Shown: positions 1 to 8,964, counted from the first letter of the stretch. The stretch is DNA of 64,000 nt from CAWBLP01 sp963721065 (GCA_963721065.1 CAVRHO010000002.1:496001-560000); one strand, 5' to 3'. Notes: a model not told the origin generated them from the sequence alone. Numbers and translations: made by a program.

Positions 1-1
1 C

Positions 2-37
2 GGCGGCACGGCAGCCGCGTTCTACGGCTTCGCCTGA
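2..37 (+). CDS. C-terminal fragment of a gene cut by the window edge
   Basis: An open frame enters from the left edge and stops with TGA at 35-37, giving the tail GGTAAAFYGFA. It lies 31 bases before the arfB start on the same strand, so it could be the upstream member of that operon. Nothing in eleven residues identifies the family, and it could also be a chance open frame. Confidence 0.35.
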   Translation, partial: GGTAAAFYGFA

Positions 38-68
38 CCATGCCGCCCCGCACCCCGCAGAGGCCCCG

Positions 69-485
69 ATGATCGCCATCGGCCGCGGTCTGGCGCTGGA
101 CGAGCGCGCCATCGAGGAAAGCTTCGTCCACGCCTCCGGTCCCGGCGGGCAGAACGTCAACAAGGTGGCCACCGCGGTGCAGTTGCGCGTCGACCTGGCG
201 CGCACCGGCCTGCCGGACGCGGTGCTGGTCCGGCTGCGGCGCCTGGCCGGGCGGCGGCTGACCCGCGAGGGCGCGCTGCTGATCACCGCCCAGCGTCACC
301 GCACCCAGGACCGCAACCGCGCCGCGGCGCTGGAGACGCTGGTCCGGCTGGTGCAGCAGGCCGCGATCCCGCCCCGGCCGCGCATCGCCACCCGGCCCAC
401 CGCCGGGTCCCGCAAGCGCCGCCTGGCCGACAAGGCGCATCGCGCCCGCACGAAAAGAACACGTTCCGCTTCCGTTGATGAATGA
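69..485 (+). CDS. arfB: Alternative ribosome-rescue factor / peptidyl-tRNA hydrolase ArfB
   Basis: This 138-residue protein is a stop-codon-independent release factor. It enters the empty A site of ribosomes stalled on truncated mRNA and hydrolyses the peptidyl-tRNA. The catalytic GGQ is at residues 26-28 in the family context HASGPGGQNVNK. The C-terminal third is rich in Arg and Lys (ending KRRLADKAHRARTKRTRS), matching the basic tail that ArfB places in the mRNA entry tunnel. Length equals the family norm (about 140), and there is no release-factor stop-recognition domain, which separates it from PrfA and PrfB. Its last bases overlap the region where the downstream cytochrome gene begins. 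Confidence 0.93.
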   Translation: MIAIGRGLALDERAIEESFVHASGPGGQNVNKVATAVQLRVDLARTGLPDAVLVRLRRLAGRRLTREGALLITAQRHRTQDRNRAAALETLVRLVQQAAIPPRPRIATRPTAGSRKRRLADKAHRARTKRTRSASVDE

Positions 486-501
486 TAAGGTCGTGTCCGA
501 C

Positions 502-900
502 ATGTTGCGGAGCCACGTCGTGAGCAATCTCGCCCGTTTCGCCTGCGCCGTTCTGCTGGCCGGCACCGCCTTTGCCCCACTGCGCGCGGCGGCGGCCGAT
601 GCCAAGGCCGGCGCCCATCTGTTCCGGGTTCAGTGCGGCCTGTGCCACTCGCCGCAGCCGGGCCGGAACATGGCGGGGCCCAGCCTGTTCGGGATCATCG
701 GGCGGCAGGCCGGGACGGTGCCGGGGTTCCATTACTCCAGCGCCAACCGCAACAGCGGCATCGTCTGGAACGATAAGACGCTGGACCAGTACCTGGCCAA
801 TCCCCACAAGATGATACCCGGAACCATTATGGCGTATTCCGGGCTGCACAACGAGCGGCAGCGCCAGGACATCATTGCCTACCTGAACACGCTCAGGTAG
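502..900 (+). CDS. Cytochrome c class I (c2-like), periplasmic
   Basis: A monohaem electron-transfer protein of 132 residues. It has an N-terminal signal peptide (hydrophobic stretch about residues 10-30, Ala-rich cleavage region), the haem site CGLCH near residues 45-49, and a distal PGTIMAYSGL segment supplying the axial Met (near 110), as in cytochromes c2 and c550. It would carry electrons in the periplasm. The start at 502 is preferred because an AAGG lies about 11 bases upstream and the signal peptide then has normal length. The ATG at 478 in the same frame would overlap arfB by 8 bases. It ends 8 bases into the convergent permease gene. Confidence 0.88.
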   Translation: MLRSHVVSNLARFACAVLLAGTAFAPLRAAAADAKAGAHLFRVQCGLCHSPQPGRNMAGPSLFGIIGRQAGTVPGFHYSSANRNSGIVWNDKTLDQYLANPHKMIPGTIMAYSGLHNERQRQDIIAYLNTLR

Positions 901-1630
901 CCGCAATCACCGCCCGGGCGATCAGCAGGACCGACAGCACGGTCAGCACCGCCAGCGCCGTCAGCCGGTGGTGGTGCGGCCGAGCGCGCGCGAAGCCCCA
1001 GTTGCCGCACCAGGTGCCGAGGTAGAGGACCGGCACCGAGGCGGCGGCCCACAGCAGCACCTCCCGGTCCAGCAGGCCGCGCCAGGTCATCGGCACCAGC
1101 GCCACCAGCGCCGAGAGGGCGAAATAGACGATCGAGGTGGCGCGCACCACCGCCGCATCGTGCGCCAGCGCCAGCAGGTACACCACGATGGGCGGCCCGC
1201 CGATCGAGGCCAGGCCGCTGAGCGTGCCGGACGCGATCCCGGTCGCCACCGTGATCACCGGCGAGGGGCGGGACGGCAGGCGCGCCCCGCGCCACAGCAG
1301 CACCACCGACGCGGCGGTGGCCAGGCCGATGATGAAGCGGACCACGTTCGGGCGGAACACGGTCAGGATCATCACCCCCAGCGGCACGCCGATCACCAGG
1401 CCGGGGCTCAGGCCGCGCACCGCGCGCCAGTCGCACAGGCGCCAGGCGGACCGCAGGCTGATCGCACCGACGATCACCTGCAGCACCACGACGAAGGGCA
1501 CCACCCGCGTCGGCGGCAGGGCGAGGCTGAGCAGCGGCACTGCGGCCAGGCCGAAGCCGAAGCCGGTGAACCCACGCAGGACAGAGGCGGCAAGCACGCC
1601 GAAAACGGCGACGGGGAGGGCAGGGAGCAT
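893..1630 (-). CDS. Sulfite exporter TauE/SafE family membrane permease
   Basis: A 245-residue polytopic inner-membrane protein of about eight hydrophobic segments. It shows the family's two half-repeats, each beginning with a Gly-rich turn: FTGFGFGLAAVPLL near residue 21 and TLSGLASIGGPPIVVYLL near 135. TauE/SafE proteins are proposed to move sulfur-containing or other organic anions. The substrate cannot be read from this sequence and no sulfonate gene is adjacent. It converges on the cytochrome c gene with an 8-base tail overlap. Length is typical for the family. Confidence 0.87.
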   Translation of the reverse strand: MLPALPVAVFGVLAASVLRGFTGFGFGLAAVPLLSLALPPTRVVPFVVVLQVIVGAISLRSAWRLCDWRAVRGLSPGLVIGVPLGVMILTVFRPNVVRFIIGLATAASVVLLWRGARLPSRPSPVITVATGIASGTLSGLASIGGPPIVVYLLALAHDAAVVRATSIVYFALSALVALVPMTWRGLLDREVLLWAAASVPVLYLGTWCGNWGFARARPHHHRLTALAVLTVLSVLLIARAVIAAT

Positions 1631-1881
1631 GGCGCCGCAACCTGTTCGTTCCGGGCGTCGGTGTCCATCCGGGCGCGACAGGGCGATTTGGGGTTGTCAC
1701 CCGCATGGTGTGCAAGCATCATTCGAATGATGGACCGGGCGGTACAAACCGGCGGCACTGTATTGGTGCTGCATGTTCACCCGACTGGTGGACAGATCAG
1801 GAACAATGTGCGTCATTTCGACGGCATTGAGTGGCGATCCATTGTGCCGCGATTTCATCCGTTTGTCCGACATCCCGCAGC

Positions 1882-2292
1882 ATGATTGGTGATGATATGG
1901 CACACCGAGGCATTCTCCCCGGGTTCCTGGTCTGTGCATGGGTGGCGGGCGCCGCCCTGGCGATCGCGCCGCCGGCACTGGCCCAGCGCAAGGCCGGTCC
2001 GAGCTGGATCGGGGAGACCGGGGTCGCCTCCTGGTACGGGCATTGGCACCAGGGTTTGCGAACGGCGTCCGGGACCCGGTTCGACAAGGACGCAATGACC
2101 GCCGCGCATCCGTGGCTGCCGTTCGGCACGCGGGTGAGGGTGACGCTGGAGAGCACCGGGCGCTCGGTCGTGGTCACCATCACCGACCGGATGCCGCTGC
2201 GGCAGCGGATCATCGACCTGTCCACCGCCGCGGCGCGCAAGCTGGGGATGGTGCGCCAGGGCGTCGCGCTGGTATCGCTGGCGCCGGATTAG
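1882..2292 (+). CDS. RlpA-like septal-ring lytic transglycosylase family protein (DPBB domain)
   Basis: A small secreted protein. After a signal peptide ending PPALAQ comes one double-psi beta-barrel domain with the RlpA signature VASWYG, then SGTRFD, the PFGTRVRVTL strand, and TITDRMP followed by RIIDLS. RlpA proteins cleave or bind denuded peptidoglycan glycan strands at septa. The usual catalytic Asp is present in the TITDR motif. There is no SPOR domain, so septal targeting would need another partner. The start is uncertain between ATG 1882 and ATG 1897. Upstream in-frame codons reach 1831 but lie before the signal peptide. A second RlpA-like gene lies at 46621. Confidence 0.85.
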   Translation: MIGDDMAHRGILPGFLVCAWVAGAALAIAPPALAQRKAGPSWIGETGVASWYGHWHQGLRTASGTRFDKDAMTAAHPWLPFGTRVRVTLESTGRSVVVTITDRMPLRQRIIDLSTAAARKLGMVRQGVALVSLAPD

Positions 2293-2357
2293 GGTCGCGC
2301 GGCGGCGTTGGGCCGAGGGACGCCAACGCCAGTCGGGGCGCCAACACCAGGCCTTCA

Positions 2358-2462
2358 CGTCATGGCCGGACCCGGCCATCTATCCCGGAACGATCGGGCC
2401 GGAATGCTGCGGAACACGCCCGGATGGGGCGTGGATAGCCGGCTCAAGGCCGGTCATGACGC
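2358..2462. repeat. Interspersed palindromic repeat (GTCATGGCCGG family), degenerate copy
   Basis: The left half CGTCATGGCCGGACCCGGCC and the right half, containing GATAGCCGGCTC and GGCCGGTCATGACG, are imperfect inverted copies of each other. The same outer motif recurs at 19945, 20036, 44406 and 49034. It lies between the RlpA-like gene and the TPR gene, with no coding frame of its own. Confidence 0.7.
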
Positions 2463-2581
2463 GGGAGTGTGGTGCTTGTCCGCTCTGCTGTAACGACCGC
2501 GGCGGAGACCCGCCGCCATTCCCCACCGCCCCGGCACCTGTGGCATAAACTTCGCCAAACCACCCGCCGGAGGGAATATCC

Positions 2582-3931
2582 ATGTTCCGCGACGCCCAGG
2601 ACCTGCCCGTCACCGCCCCATCCGAAGCCGCGGTCCGCGCCTATGACAACGCCGTGGACGGCTACGTCCGCTATCGCGCCGACTCGGCCCGCCGCATGGC
2701 CACGCTGCTGGAGATCGCTCCCGAGTTCGGCCTGGCCCACTGCCTGAAGGGCTACTTCATGATGCTGGCCTACCGGCAGGACACGCTCCCGGTCGCGCGT
2801 GAGGCCGCTGACACCGCCCGCCGCCTGACCGCCGGCGCCACCCGGCGGGAACAGGCCCATGTCGCCGCGCTGGATGCCTGGATCGCCGGCGAGCCCGCCC
2901 GCGCCACCGACCTCTGGCAGCACATCCTGGACGAACACCCGCACGACATCCTCGCCTTCCGCCTGGCCCACTTCGTCAACTTCTGGCTCGGCCGCCCGGA
3001 CGTGATGCTGGCCTCGGTGCTGGGCGTGGAAAAACATTGGAGCGACGCGCTGCCCGGCTACACCGCCATCCTGGGCTGCCGCTGCTTCGCGCATGAGGAG
3101 TGCGGCTACTACACGGAAGCGGAAGCCGCCGGCCGCGCCGCCATCGCCCGCGACCCGGACGACCTGTGGGCCGCGCACGCCGTGGCGCACGTGCTGGAAA
3201 TGCAGGGCCGCCGCGGCGAGGGAATCCTGTGGCTGGACGGCCTGTCGCAGAACTGGGGCGAGGGCAACAACCTGCGTCACCACCTGTGGTGGCACGCCGC
3301 GATGTACCAGATGGAGCGCGGCGACACCGCGCGCGTGCTGGCGCTGTACGACCAGCATTTCCGCAACCTGCAGTCACCGCTGACCCAGGCGATCCCGGAC
3401 CTGTACATCGACGTGCAGAACGCTGCCTCCATGCTGTTCCGCCTGGAAGTGCAGGGCGCGGATGTCGGCAACCGCTGGGAGGAATTGGCGGACAAGGCCG
3501 AGGCGCGGGTCGGCGATTGCCTGTCCGGCTTCACCCTGCCGCACTGGATGATGGCCCTGGCCGCCACCGGCCGCGACGACGCGGCACAGCGCCTGCTGGA
3601 CGGCATGCGCGCCTTCGCCCAGGGGCCCTCGCTGCTGGCGCGGCTGACGGGCGATGTCGCCCTGCCGGTGACCGAGGCGGTGCTGGCGCATGGCCGCGGC
3701 GAACACGCGAAAGCGGTGGCGACGATGCGCCCGGTGCTGGGGGACATGAGCCGGCTGGGCGGCAGCCACGCCCAGCAGGACGTGCTGGAGCAGGTGTTCC
3801 TGGACGCCGCGATGAAGGCGGGCCTGCACGACGACGCCCGGCTGCTGCTGGAACGCGTCGCCGGCCGTCATCCGGTGCCGCCGCAGCGGCGCGTGGGTTA
3901 TGCGAAGGCCGCGGCGGCGGTGGGGTTCTGA
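2582..3931 (+). CDS. TTC38-type tetratricopeptide repeat protein
   Basis: A 449-residue, helix-rich cytoplasmic protein with no signal peptide or membrane segment. It resembles the bacterial relatives of TTC38: about 40 residues in is the APEFGLAHCLKGYFMMLA helix pair, then LAFRLAHFVNFWLGR, the conserved GCRCFAHEECGYYTEAEAAG block near 165, and NNLRHHLWWHAAMYQMERGD near 225. The family has no established activity and is usually a single gene. An RBS (GGAGGG) sits 8 bases before ATG 2582. It is followed by a 330-base spacer leading to the PIN module, with no sign of co-transcription. Confidence 0.85.
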   Translation: MFRDAQDLPVTAPSEAAVRAYDNAVDGYVRYRADSARRMATLLEIAPEFGLAHCLKGYFMMLAYRQDTLPVAREAADTARRLTAGATRREQAHVAALDAWIAGEPARATDLWQHILDEHPHDILAFRLAHFVNFWLGRPDVMLASVLGVEKHWSDALPGYTAILGCRCFAHEECGYYTEAEAAGRAAIARDPDDLWAAHAVAHVLEMQGRRGEGILWLDGLSQNWGEGNNLRHHLWWHAAMYQMERGDTARVLALYDQHFRNLQSPLTQAIPDLYIDVQNAASMLFRLEVQGADVGNRWEELADKAEARVGDCLSGFTLPHWMMALAATGRDDAAQRLLDGMRAFAQGPSLLARLTGDVALPVTEAVLAHGRGEHAKAVATMRPVLGDMSRLGGSHAQQDVLEQVFLDAAMKAGLHDDARLLLERVAGRHPVPPQRRVGYAKAAAAVGF

Positions 3932-4264
3932 GGGGGCGGCGTTCGGAGTTTGCCCACAGGTCTGTATCGGGTCGTATCCAACGGCTTTGCCTTAACACAG
4001 TCATGGTCGGCGAAGGTGCCCGTGATCCGATCGAACCTCGGTCGTGGCGGGTCTACGCCCGTCACAACGCGGAAGGGTCTGCCAACGGAAGCCCTCGCGA
4101 AGAGTCGTGCGCTGAACAGCCAGGGCAGGCAGTGCGTTGGCTAAACTGCTGGATTTGTGCGATACTCAGAAGATGGGAGAAAACGAAGCGCCGGAAAAGG
4201 CTGATGTCATGCCGTTGACGTAACGTGCGTTATACATGCATGATAGAGGACCGGAGCAACGCAA
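3932..4264. other. Spacer before the PIN module; holds a short inverted repeat, no gene seen
   Basis: The first half includes GTCGTGGCGGGTCTACGCCCGTCAC (about 4041-4066), a weak relative of the interspersed hairpins elsewhere in the window. Base composition becomes less GC-rich toward 4200. The only open frame (3950-4144) has no RBS, no family resemblance and atypical codon use, so it is not called. Confidence 0.5.
4221..4232. promoter_or_regulatory. 12-bp palindrome upstream of the PIN module (candidate operator)
   Basis: TAACGTGCGTTA is a perfect inverted repeat 33 bases before the start of the 252-aa gene. A TTGACG hexamer (4215-4220) touches it, so a bound protein would block a promoter here. 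Autorepression is usual for toxin-antitoxin pairs, but neither encoded protein shows a recognisable DNA-binding domain. The assignment is tentative. Confidence 0.35.
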
Positions 4265-5023
4265 ATGCACGATGAAAAGCGCCTCATTTTCTACATAGAT
4301 GCCTATTCGCCAGAGACTATTCCGATGGCGAAGCTGGCCGACTACATGGCCGACTTTGCCACTTTGCTGGGCAAAGACAATGCCGTGCATTTTGCCGGGC
4401 TGGAAAAGGGCAGCACAAAGCTTGCGGCCCGCGTCGAATTTGAGGACGTGCCGAAGGTCCGCACCCGTTTAGATGATATCCGGCGGGGCAATCCGCCGAA
4501 GGACGCAGCCAAGGTTTTCGCGCAAATCGATGCCCGCCTCGCGAATGACAATGCCACCGGCCGCATCTTCGTTGAAGGCGAGGAAGGCCCGACCGCCGAG
4601 CTTTTGACCTTCCCCGGCCGGAACCGTCCGAAGGCGCAAAGCTATGGACCATTCACCCAGGAAGGGACGCTAGACGGCCTTCTGATCTCCGTGGGCGGCA
4701 AGGATGCAACCGTCCCCCTGCGCCTGCAAAACGGTGACATCACTTACACGAACTGCGACACAACCCGCGCCCTAGCTCGTGACCTCGGCAAACATCTGTT
4801 CGAACCGATCCGGGTGCATGGCACAGGCAGATGGTTGCGCGAAGCGGATGGCACCTGGAATCTCCTTCGGTTCCGGGTTCATCGCTTTGAGCAGCTTGGG
4901 AAGGACAGCCTGCGTGAGAGCGTGACCGCCCTACGAAGCGTCAGCGGCAGCGGATGGAACGAGTTCGTCGATCCGCTTGCGGAGCTGGACGACCTCCGAC
5001 GGGATACGGACGAGCTGCATTAA
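4265..5023 (+). CDS. Uncharacterised 252-aa protein, partner of the PIN-domain protein
   Basis: I do not recognise this family. It is a soluble mixed alpha/beta protein with no signal peptide, membrane segment or helix-turn-helix. Visible features are an N-terminal strand LIFYIDAYSPETIPMAKLAD, a charged stretch EFEDVPKVRTRLDDIRRG near residue 60, a central GRIFVEGEEGPTAELL, and an acidic C-terminus rich in Asp. GGAG lies 9 bases before ATG 4265. Its stop overlaps the next start as TAATG, so the two genes are translationally coupled. Codon use is less GC-rich than in neighbouring genes, suggesting transfer. By position it would be the antitoxin or accessory subunit of the PIN protein, but at 252 residues it is far larger than a VapB. 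Confidence 0.75.
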   Translation: MHDEKRLIFYIDAYSPETIPMAKLADYMADFATLLGKDNAVHFAGLEKGSTKLAARVEFEDVPKVRTRLDDIRRGNPPKDAAKVFAQIDARLANDNATGRIFVEGEEGPTAELLTFPGRNRPKAQSYGPFTQEGTLDGLLISVGGKDATVPLRLQNGDITYTNCDTTRALARDLGKHLFEPIRVHGTGRWLREADGTWNLLRFRVHRFEQLGKDSLRESVTALRSVSGSGWNEFVDPLAELDDLRRDTDELH

Positions 5024-5568
5024 TGGTGGTTTTTGATGCGTCGATTCTGCTGTTCGTGTTCGATGAAAATACCCCGTCATCCGTCCCGCATGCCAAGGAG
5101 CGCGTCGAATATCTGATCGACCAGCTCTCAAAGTCCGGAGAGAAGATTGTCATCCCAACGCCTGCCTTGAGCGAATGCCTTGTTCATGCCGGGCCGGCCG
5201 GCCCCGATTACCTGGCTATCCTCAGCAAGCAATCGTGTTTCCGCGTTGCCCCTTTTGACGAGCGGGCTGCGGTAGAGGCGGCAATCAGAACCTATGAGGC
5301 CAGGCAACGCGGGCAACGGAAGGGCGGGAACCCGGATGCCAGCAAGACCAAGATCAAATTCGACCGGCAGATTGCCGCGATTGCCAAGGTTGAGGGAGCG
5401 ATAACCATCTATTCGGATGACAGCGACGTGCTGGGCTATGCCGCCGAGGCTGGGATGGGGGCCGTCCAGCTTTCCGATTTGCCATTGCCACCGGAGGACC
5501 CCCAATCGGCCCTTCCGTTCGATGATACGGCATCGGGCACCCTCCCCGATGATGATGATGCCTGGTGA
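5023..5568 (+). CDS. PIN-domain protein (probable VapC-like ribonuclease)
   Basis: A 181-residue protein with the acidic PIN-fold tetrad: Asp5 in VVFDASILL, Glu51 in LSECLVH, Asp114 in KFDRQIAAIAK, and Asp132/133/135 in IYSDDSDVLG. PIN domains are Mg-dependent endoribonucleases, and most bacterial two-gene arrangements are toxin-antitoxin systems cutting tRNA or rRNA. It is longer than a typical VapC (about 130 residues): the extra length lies between strands (RQRGQRKGGNPDASKTK) and in an acidic tail ending DDDDAW. The ATG overlaps the upstream stop by one base. No VapB, Phd or AbrB-type antitoxin is present; the 252-aa upstream product takes that position. Confidence 0.85.
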   Translation: MVVFDASILLFVFDENTPSSVPHAKERVEYLIDQLSKSGEKIVIPTPALSECLVHAGPAGPDYLAILSKQSCFRVAPFDERAAVEAAIRTYEARQRGQRKGGNPDASKTKIKFDRQIAAIAKVEGAITIYSDDSDVLGYAAEAGMGAVQLSDLPLPPEDPQSALPFDDTASGTLPDDDDAW

Positions 5569-5803
5569 AGCAGGCAACCACGTTGCCCAACAACATTGCC
5601 TGATCCAACCAGGCCCGAAGGGCAGTGTGCCCGCCGCCAGCTTGTGACCCGATCACCTGATTTCTTTCGACGGCCAGCCGGCGGGGGAAACACCTTGGCC
5701 GACCAGCGAAAAAAACCGGATTGGATTACAGCCTCGAACGCCGACCATCACCGTGCATGTGAACCGGCAAAACAGCGCTGCCTTCAGAGTACCCCCGCCG
5801 GGG

Positions 5804-8194
5804 TCAGATCGGGCAGACGCCGCTGGCGCATTGCAGGTGGGCCATGTCCACCGCCTCGCGCGCCTCGGCTGCGTCGATCGCGGCGACCAGCTCGGCGAAG
5901 GCGTCCGCCGGGACTTCCTCTTCCGGCAGGTATTCGTAGCCCAGCGCGTGGTCCGGACGGGTGGGCAGGATGGCGCAGCAGCGGATCTCGGGCTGTTCGC
6001 GCAGCACGATGGTGCGGAACCCGTCCAGGTCGTGGCGGTCGGTGTAGAGCTTCAGCGTGTAGCTGACCTGGTTGCCCTGGTCGGCCCCGATCCAGTAGCG
6101 CTCCAGCAGGCGCAGCCAGCGGTACTGCTGCTCGGGGGACGCATCCGGCGCGGTGACCAGGCGGTCCGCCAGGCCGAGCCGCATGATCAGCGGCACGGTG
6201 GGGAAACCGACGACGGTGATGCCGGGGAAGGTGCGCAGTTCGCGCAGCGGGTAGCCGCGGGCCTCGTAGTCCGCCAGCAGCGGATCGGCGCCCGGCTGCC
6301 AGGTTCCGGTCTCCGGATTGCGCGTGCCCTTGAACTGCACCCAGCGCAGGTACTGCGCACGGGCCGGCAGGTGGGCGCCCTCGCTGAGGCCGAACAGCTT
6401 GCTGATGGTGCCGGACGGCTTCACCGTGGTCACCGTCACCGGCCGGCGCAAGCCGAGTTCGGCGGCATAGGCCGCGCCTTCCTCCTTCGCCGCCTCCGAC
6501 AAATGGTCCAGCATCGCCCAGAACGGCGCGGCCTTGGCCTCATCCAGCAGGTCGTCGAAGGCCAGGCCGAAGCGCATCCAGGCGTATTCGTGCAGGCCGG
6601 TCGGGCCGATGCCCATGCGGTTGGTGCGCAGCACCTCCTGCGCGTAGAGCGAGTCCATCGTGTTGGCGCGCATCAGGAAGCGCACGCCCAGGCGGACGGC
6701 GTCCTCCACCCGCGCGTCCCACTCGGCCGCGGTGTCCGGGGCGGGGGCGCCGGGGGTGATGTCCTCCAGCGGGGCCGGGCAGGCGAGCAACGGGGCGAAG
6801 TCGGCGATCACGCAATAGCCGCCGGTGACGTGCAGGGTGATCTCGCCGCACGGGTTGGTGGTGGCGGGGAAGTCCGAGACGGCGGCGCGGCTTGTCAGTT
6901 CCGCCAGCAGCCTGGCGCCGGCGTCCACCTGGTAGCGGGAGCTGCGGAAGCTGCTGCCGTCGGTATCCACCGGGCGCTCGCGGGCGACGCCGGTGCGGTG
7001 GTCTTCCAGGCGGTCGCCGTTGATGAAGCCGGGCTCGCCATTCACCCAGGCGCAGCGGGTGGCTTCGTGGAACACCGCGACCGCGTGCGCGGTCAGCGGA
7101 TCGGTGGTGTCGCCGTCACGCACCCGGGTCCAGAACTCGGCATCGACCATGACGGAGTTGTTGGCGGTCCACAGCCCGCCCAGCTCCTTCAGGCGGATGA
7201 AGTGCAGCACGCCGGGGTCGCGCCAGGACTTGGTGGCCATGCGGGCGGCGCGGCGGGCGCCGCCGACCTGCACTTCCACCGACAGATGGTGATCCAGGCG
7301 CAGCGCCTGCTCCCAGGGCTGCATCGTGTCGCCGGCGGGGTCGCGGCGACGGGCCGGCGCGATCACTTCGCGGCGGATGTTGAGGAAGGCGCGCAGCAGG
7401 GAGATCGGGCCGGAGGCGGGCCGGCCCTGCATGCCGCGGATCGGGCTGCCGGCGGGGCGGATGGCGGACAGGTCCAGCACCAGGGTGCGGTCCTGCGCAC
7501 CCTGGAACGCGAGGGATTCCAGCAGTTCCACCGACTTGGCCCAGCCCTCGCGGCTGTCCTCGATGCGGTAGTAGTCGGCGCCGGCCGGGGCGGCGCCGAG
7601 GGACGGAAGCAGCTCACGCGCGAGCAAGCCGTCCACCGCCGCCGGGTCGATGCCGAGTTCCGCGGCGAAGCGGGCGGGGTCGCCGGCGGCCGGGTGGTCG
7701 GGATGGTCCGGCGACAGGAACAGCAGCAGGTCCGGGGCGTTGGCCCAGTCCACCGCCATCAGTGCGTCGTCGTAGCTGCGGCCGACGCCGGAGCCGTTCA
7801 GCAGCAGGTAGAACTTGGCGAAGGACGACGCTGCGGTGGCGCAGTTGGTGAACACCTCCATGTTGCGGGTCGGCTGTTCGGCGTCGCCGTGCTGAAGGTG
7901 CCGCCCGGAGGTCAGCAGCGCGCCGGTGGCAATGGCGTTGCGCAGGCGCGCCTGCTCGATCCCCACGGCCGGGTCGCGGCGGCCGAGCAGGGCGATGTTG
8001 CCGGCGGCGACGCGGTCGGCGACGCGGCCGAAGCACTCATCGTCCTCCGGCCGGAACACGGTGCGGCGGGCGACCGCCATGCCCATGCCCGGGTCGAGGG
8101 GGCGTGCCGGCAAGGGATCCTCGCCGAACGCTGCGCCGGGAATGGCGCGCATGCTGAACGCAGTCAGCCGGGAAAGATCGCCGTCCATCGTCAT
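5804..8194 (-). CDS. Adenosylcobalamin-dependent (class II) ribonucleotide reductase, RtpR-like
   Basis: Reduces ribonucleotides to deoxyribonucleotides using a thiyl radical generated from coenzyme B12, without oxygen or a small subunit. The thiyl Cys motif NPCGEI is central. A partner redox Cys lies in FTNCATAAS, and the C-terminus carries the shuttle pair CASGVCPI, as in monomeric RtpR of Lactobacillus leichmannii. With the start at 8194 the protein is 796 residues. This start follows GGCAGGG and removes an unlike extension that would begin at 8335. ATG 8188 is an alternative. The upstream DNA holds two NrdR-like boxes. No class I nrdAB is in the window. Confidence 0.9.
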   Translation of the reverse strand: MTMDGDLSRLTAFSMRAIPGAAFGEDPLPARPLDPGMGMAVARRTVFRPEDDECFGRVADRVAAGNIALLGRRDPAVGIEQARLRNAIATGALLTSGRHLQHGDAEQPTRNMEVFTNCATAASSFAKFYLLLNGSGVGRSYDDALMAVDWANAPDLLLFLSPDHPDHPAAGDPARFAAELGIDPAAVDGLLARELLPSLGAAPAGADYYRIEDSREGWAKSVELLESLAFQGAQDRTLVLDLSAIRPAGSPIRGMQGRPASGPISLLRAFLNIRREVIAPARRRDPAGDTMQPWEQALRLDHHLSVEVQVGGARRAARMATKSWRDPGVLHFIRLKELGGLWTANNSVMVDAEFWTRVRDGDTTDPLTAHAVAVFHEATRCAWVNGEPGFINGDRLEDHRTGVARERPVDTDGSSFRSSRYQVDAGARLLAELTSRAAVSDFPATTNPCGEITLHVTGGYCVIADFAPLLACPAPLEDITPGAPAPDTAAEWDARVEDAVRLGVRFLMRANTMDSLYAQEVLRTNRMGIGPTGLHEYAWMRFGLAFDDLLDEAKAAPFWAMLDHLSEAAKEEGAAYAAELGLRRPVTVTTVKPSGTISKLFGLSEGAHLPARAQYLRWVQFKGTRNPETGTWQPGADPLLADYEARGYPLRELRTFPGITVVGFPTVPLIMRLGLADRLVTAPDASPEQQYRWLRLLERYWIGADQGNQVSYTLKLYTDRHDLDGFRTIVLREQPEIRCCAILPTRPDHALGYEYLPEEEVPADAFAELVAAIDAAEAREAVDMAHLQCASGVCPI

Positions 8195-8212
8195 CTGCCC
8201 TGCCGTCGTGGT

Positions 8213-8258
8213 CCCACAACATATAGTCGATTCGTGGTTGGACGACAACCATATATCG
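8213..8258. promoter_or_regulatory. Two NrdR-like boxes upstream of the class II ribonucleotide reductase
   Basis: CACAACATATAGTCGA (from 8215) and GACAACCATATATCGG (from 8244) share the core ACAAC(C)ATATA. The two ATATA cores are exactly 30 bp apart (8221 and 8251). NrdR sites are paired AT-centred ~16-bp boxes about three helical turns apart, upstream of ribonucleotide reductase genes. This spacing and the downstream gene fit. The boxes lie 20-65 bases before the chosen start codon. Confidence 0.6.
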
Positions 8259-8587
8259 GGCGATTCGGCCGGAAAGCGGCCGCTTGCCGGAGTTGTCATT
8301 ACGCAAACGGTGGCCTGGCGCACCATCGGTTCCAAACGCGATCGGGCCGCGTTCAGATCAGGCTGGCGGCGTGGGACCGGGCGGCGGCAGCGGCCAGGTC
8401 CGATCTGCGACCTGTGGTACTGGCGCCGGAATTACCGACGGCGGCGGGCCGAAGCGTATCACGGCAGCGGGGGGATCAAGGGTTACCTGCGACGGCGTTG
8501 CCGCCATCGCGCCTGACCGGCATGCGCTGCCTCGCGCAGTTCATGGCGCGGTGTGACAAACGCCACGCCAGCCCGGTGGGGTAACGG

Positions 8588-8964
8588 TCAAAGCGACACG
8601 ATCTGTCCGCCGCCCACCGCACCCAGGAACGTCGCGACACCGGCAACCTCGACCCCGGGCATCAGCCTGGCCCGGTCGAGCCCCTCCGCCCGCAGCCCGG
8701 CCTCACAGGCGATCAGCCGCGCGCCCATTTCGGCGGTCGCGTCGCGCAGTTCCTCCAGCCCGGCCACCCCGGCGGCGCGCAGGCGCTCGTCCCGCGCCGC
8801 ATCGTCCAGGCCGGACCAGTCGGTGAACAGCGCGTGGCAGCCGGCATTGGTGGCGAACACCACCACGTCCCGCCCCAGTGCCGCCGCGCCCGAGGCCAGT
8901 ACCGAAGGCGTAGTGTGCCCGGTCGTGCGTGCCGGACAGCAGCAGGATGCCCAGCGGCTTGGCG

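Noticed and set aside
5753..8584. 943-residue open frame on the plus strand
   Set aside because: It is antisense to the class II ribonucleotide reductase, whose motifs are clear. The peptide is His/Arg/Gly-rich without any domain.
8336..8587. Cobalamin riboswitch near the B12-dependent reductase
   Set aside because: No B12-box-like sequence is visible upstream, and such riboswitches normally repress B12-independent isozymes rather than this enzyme.
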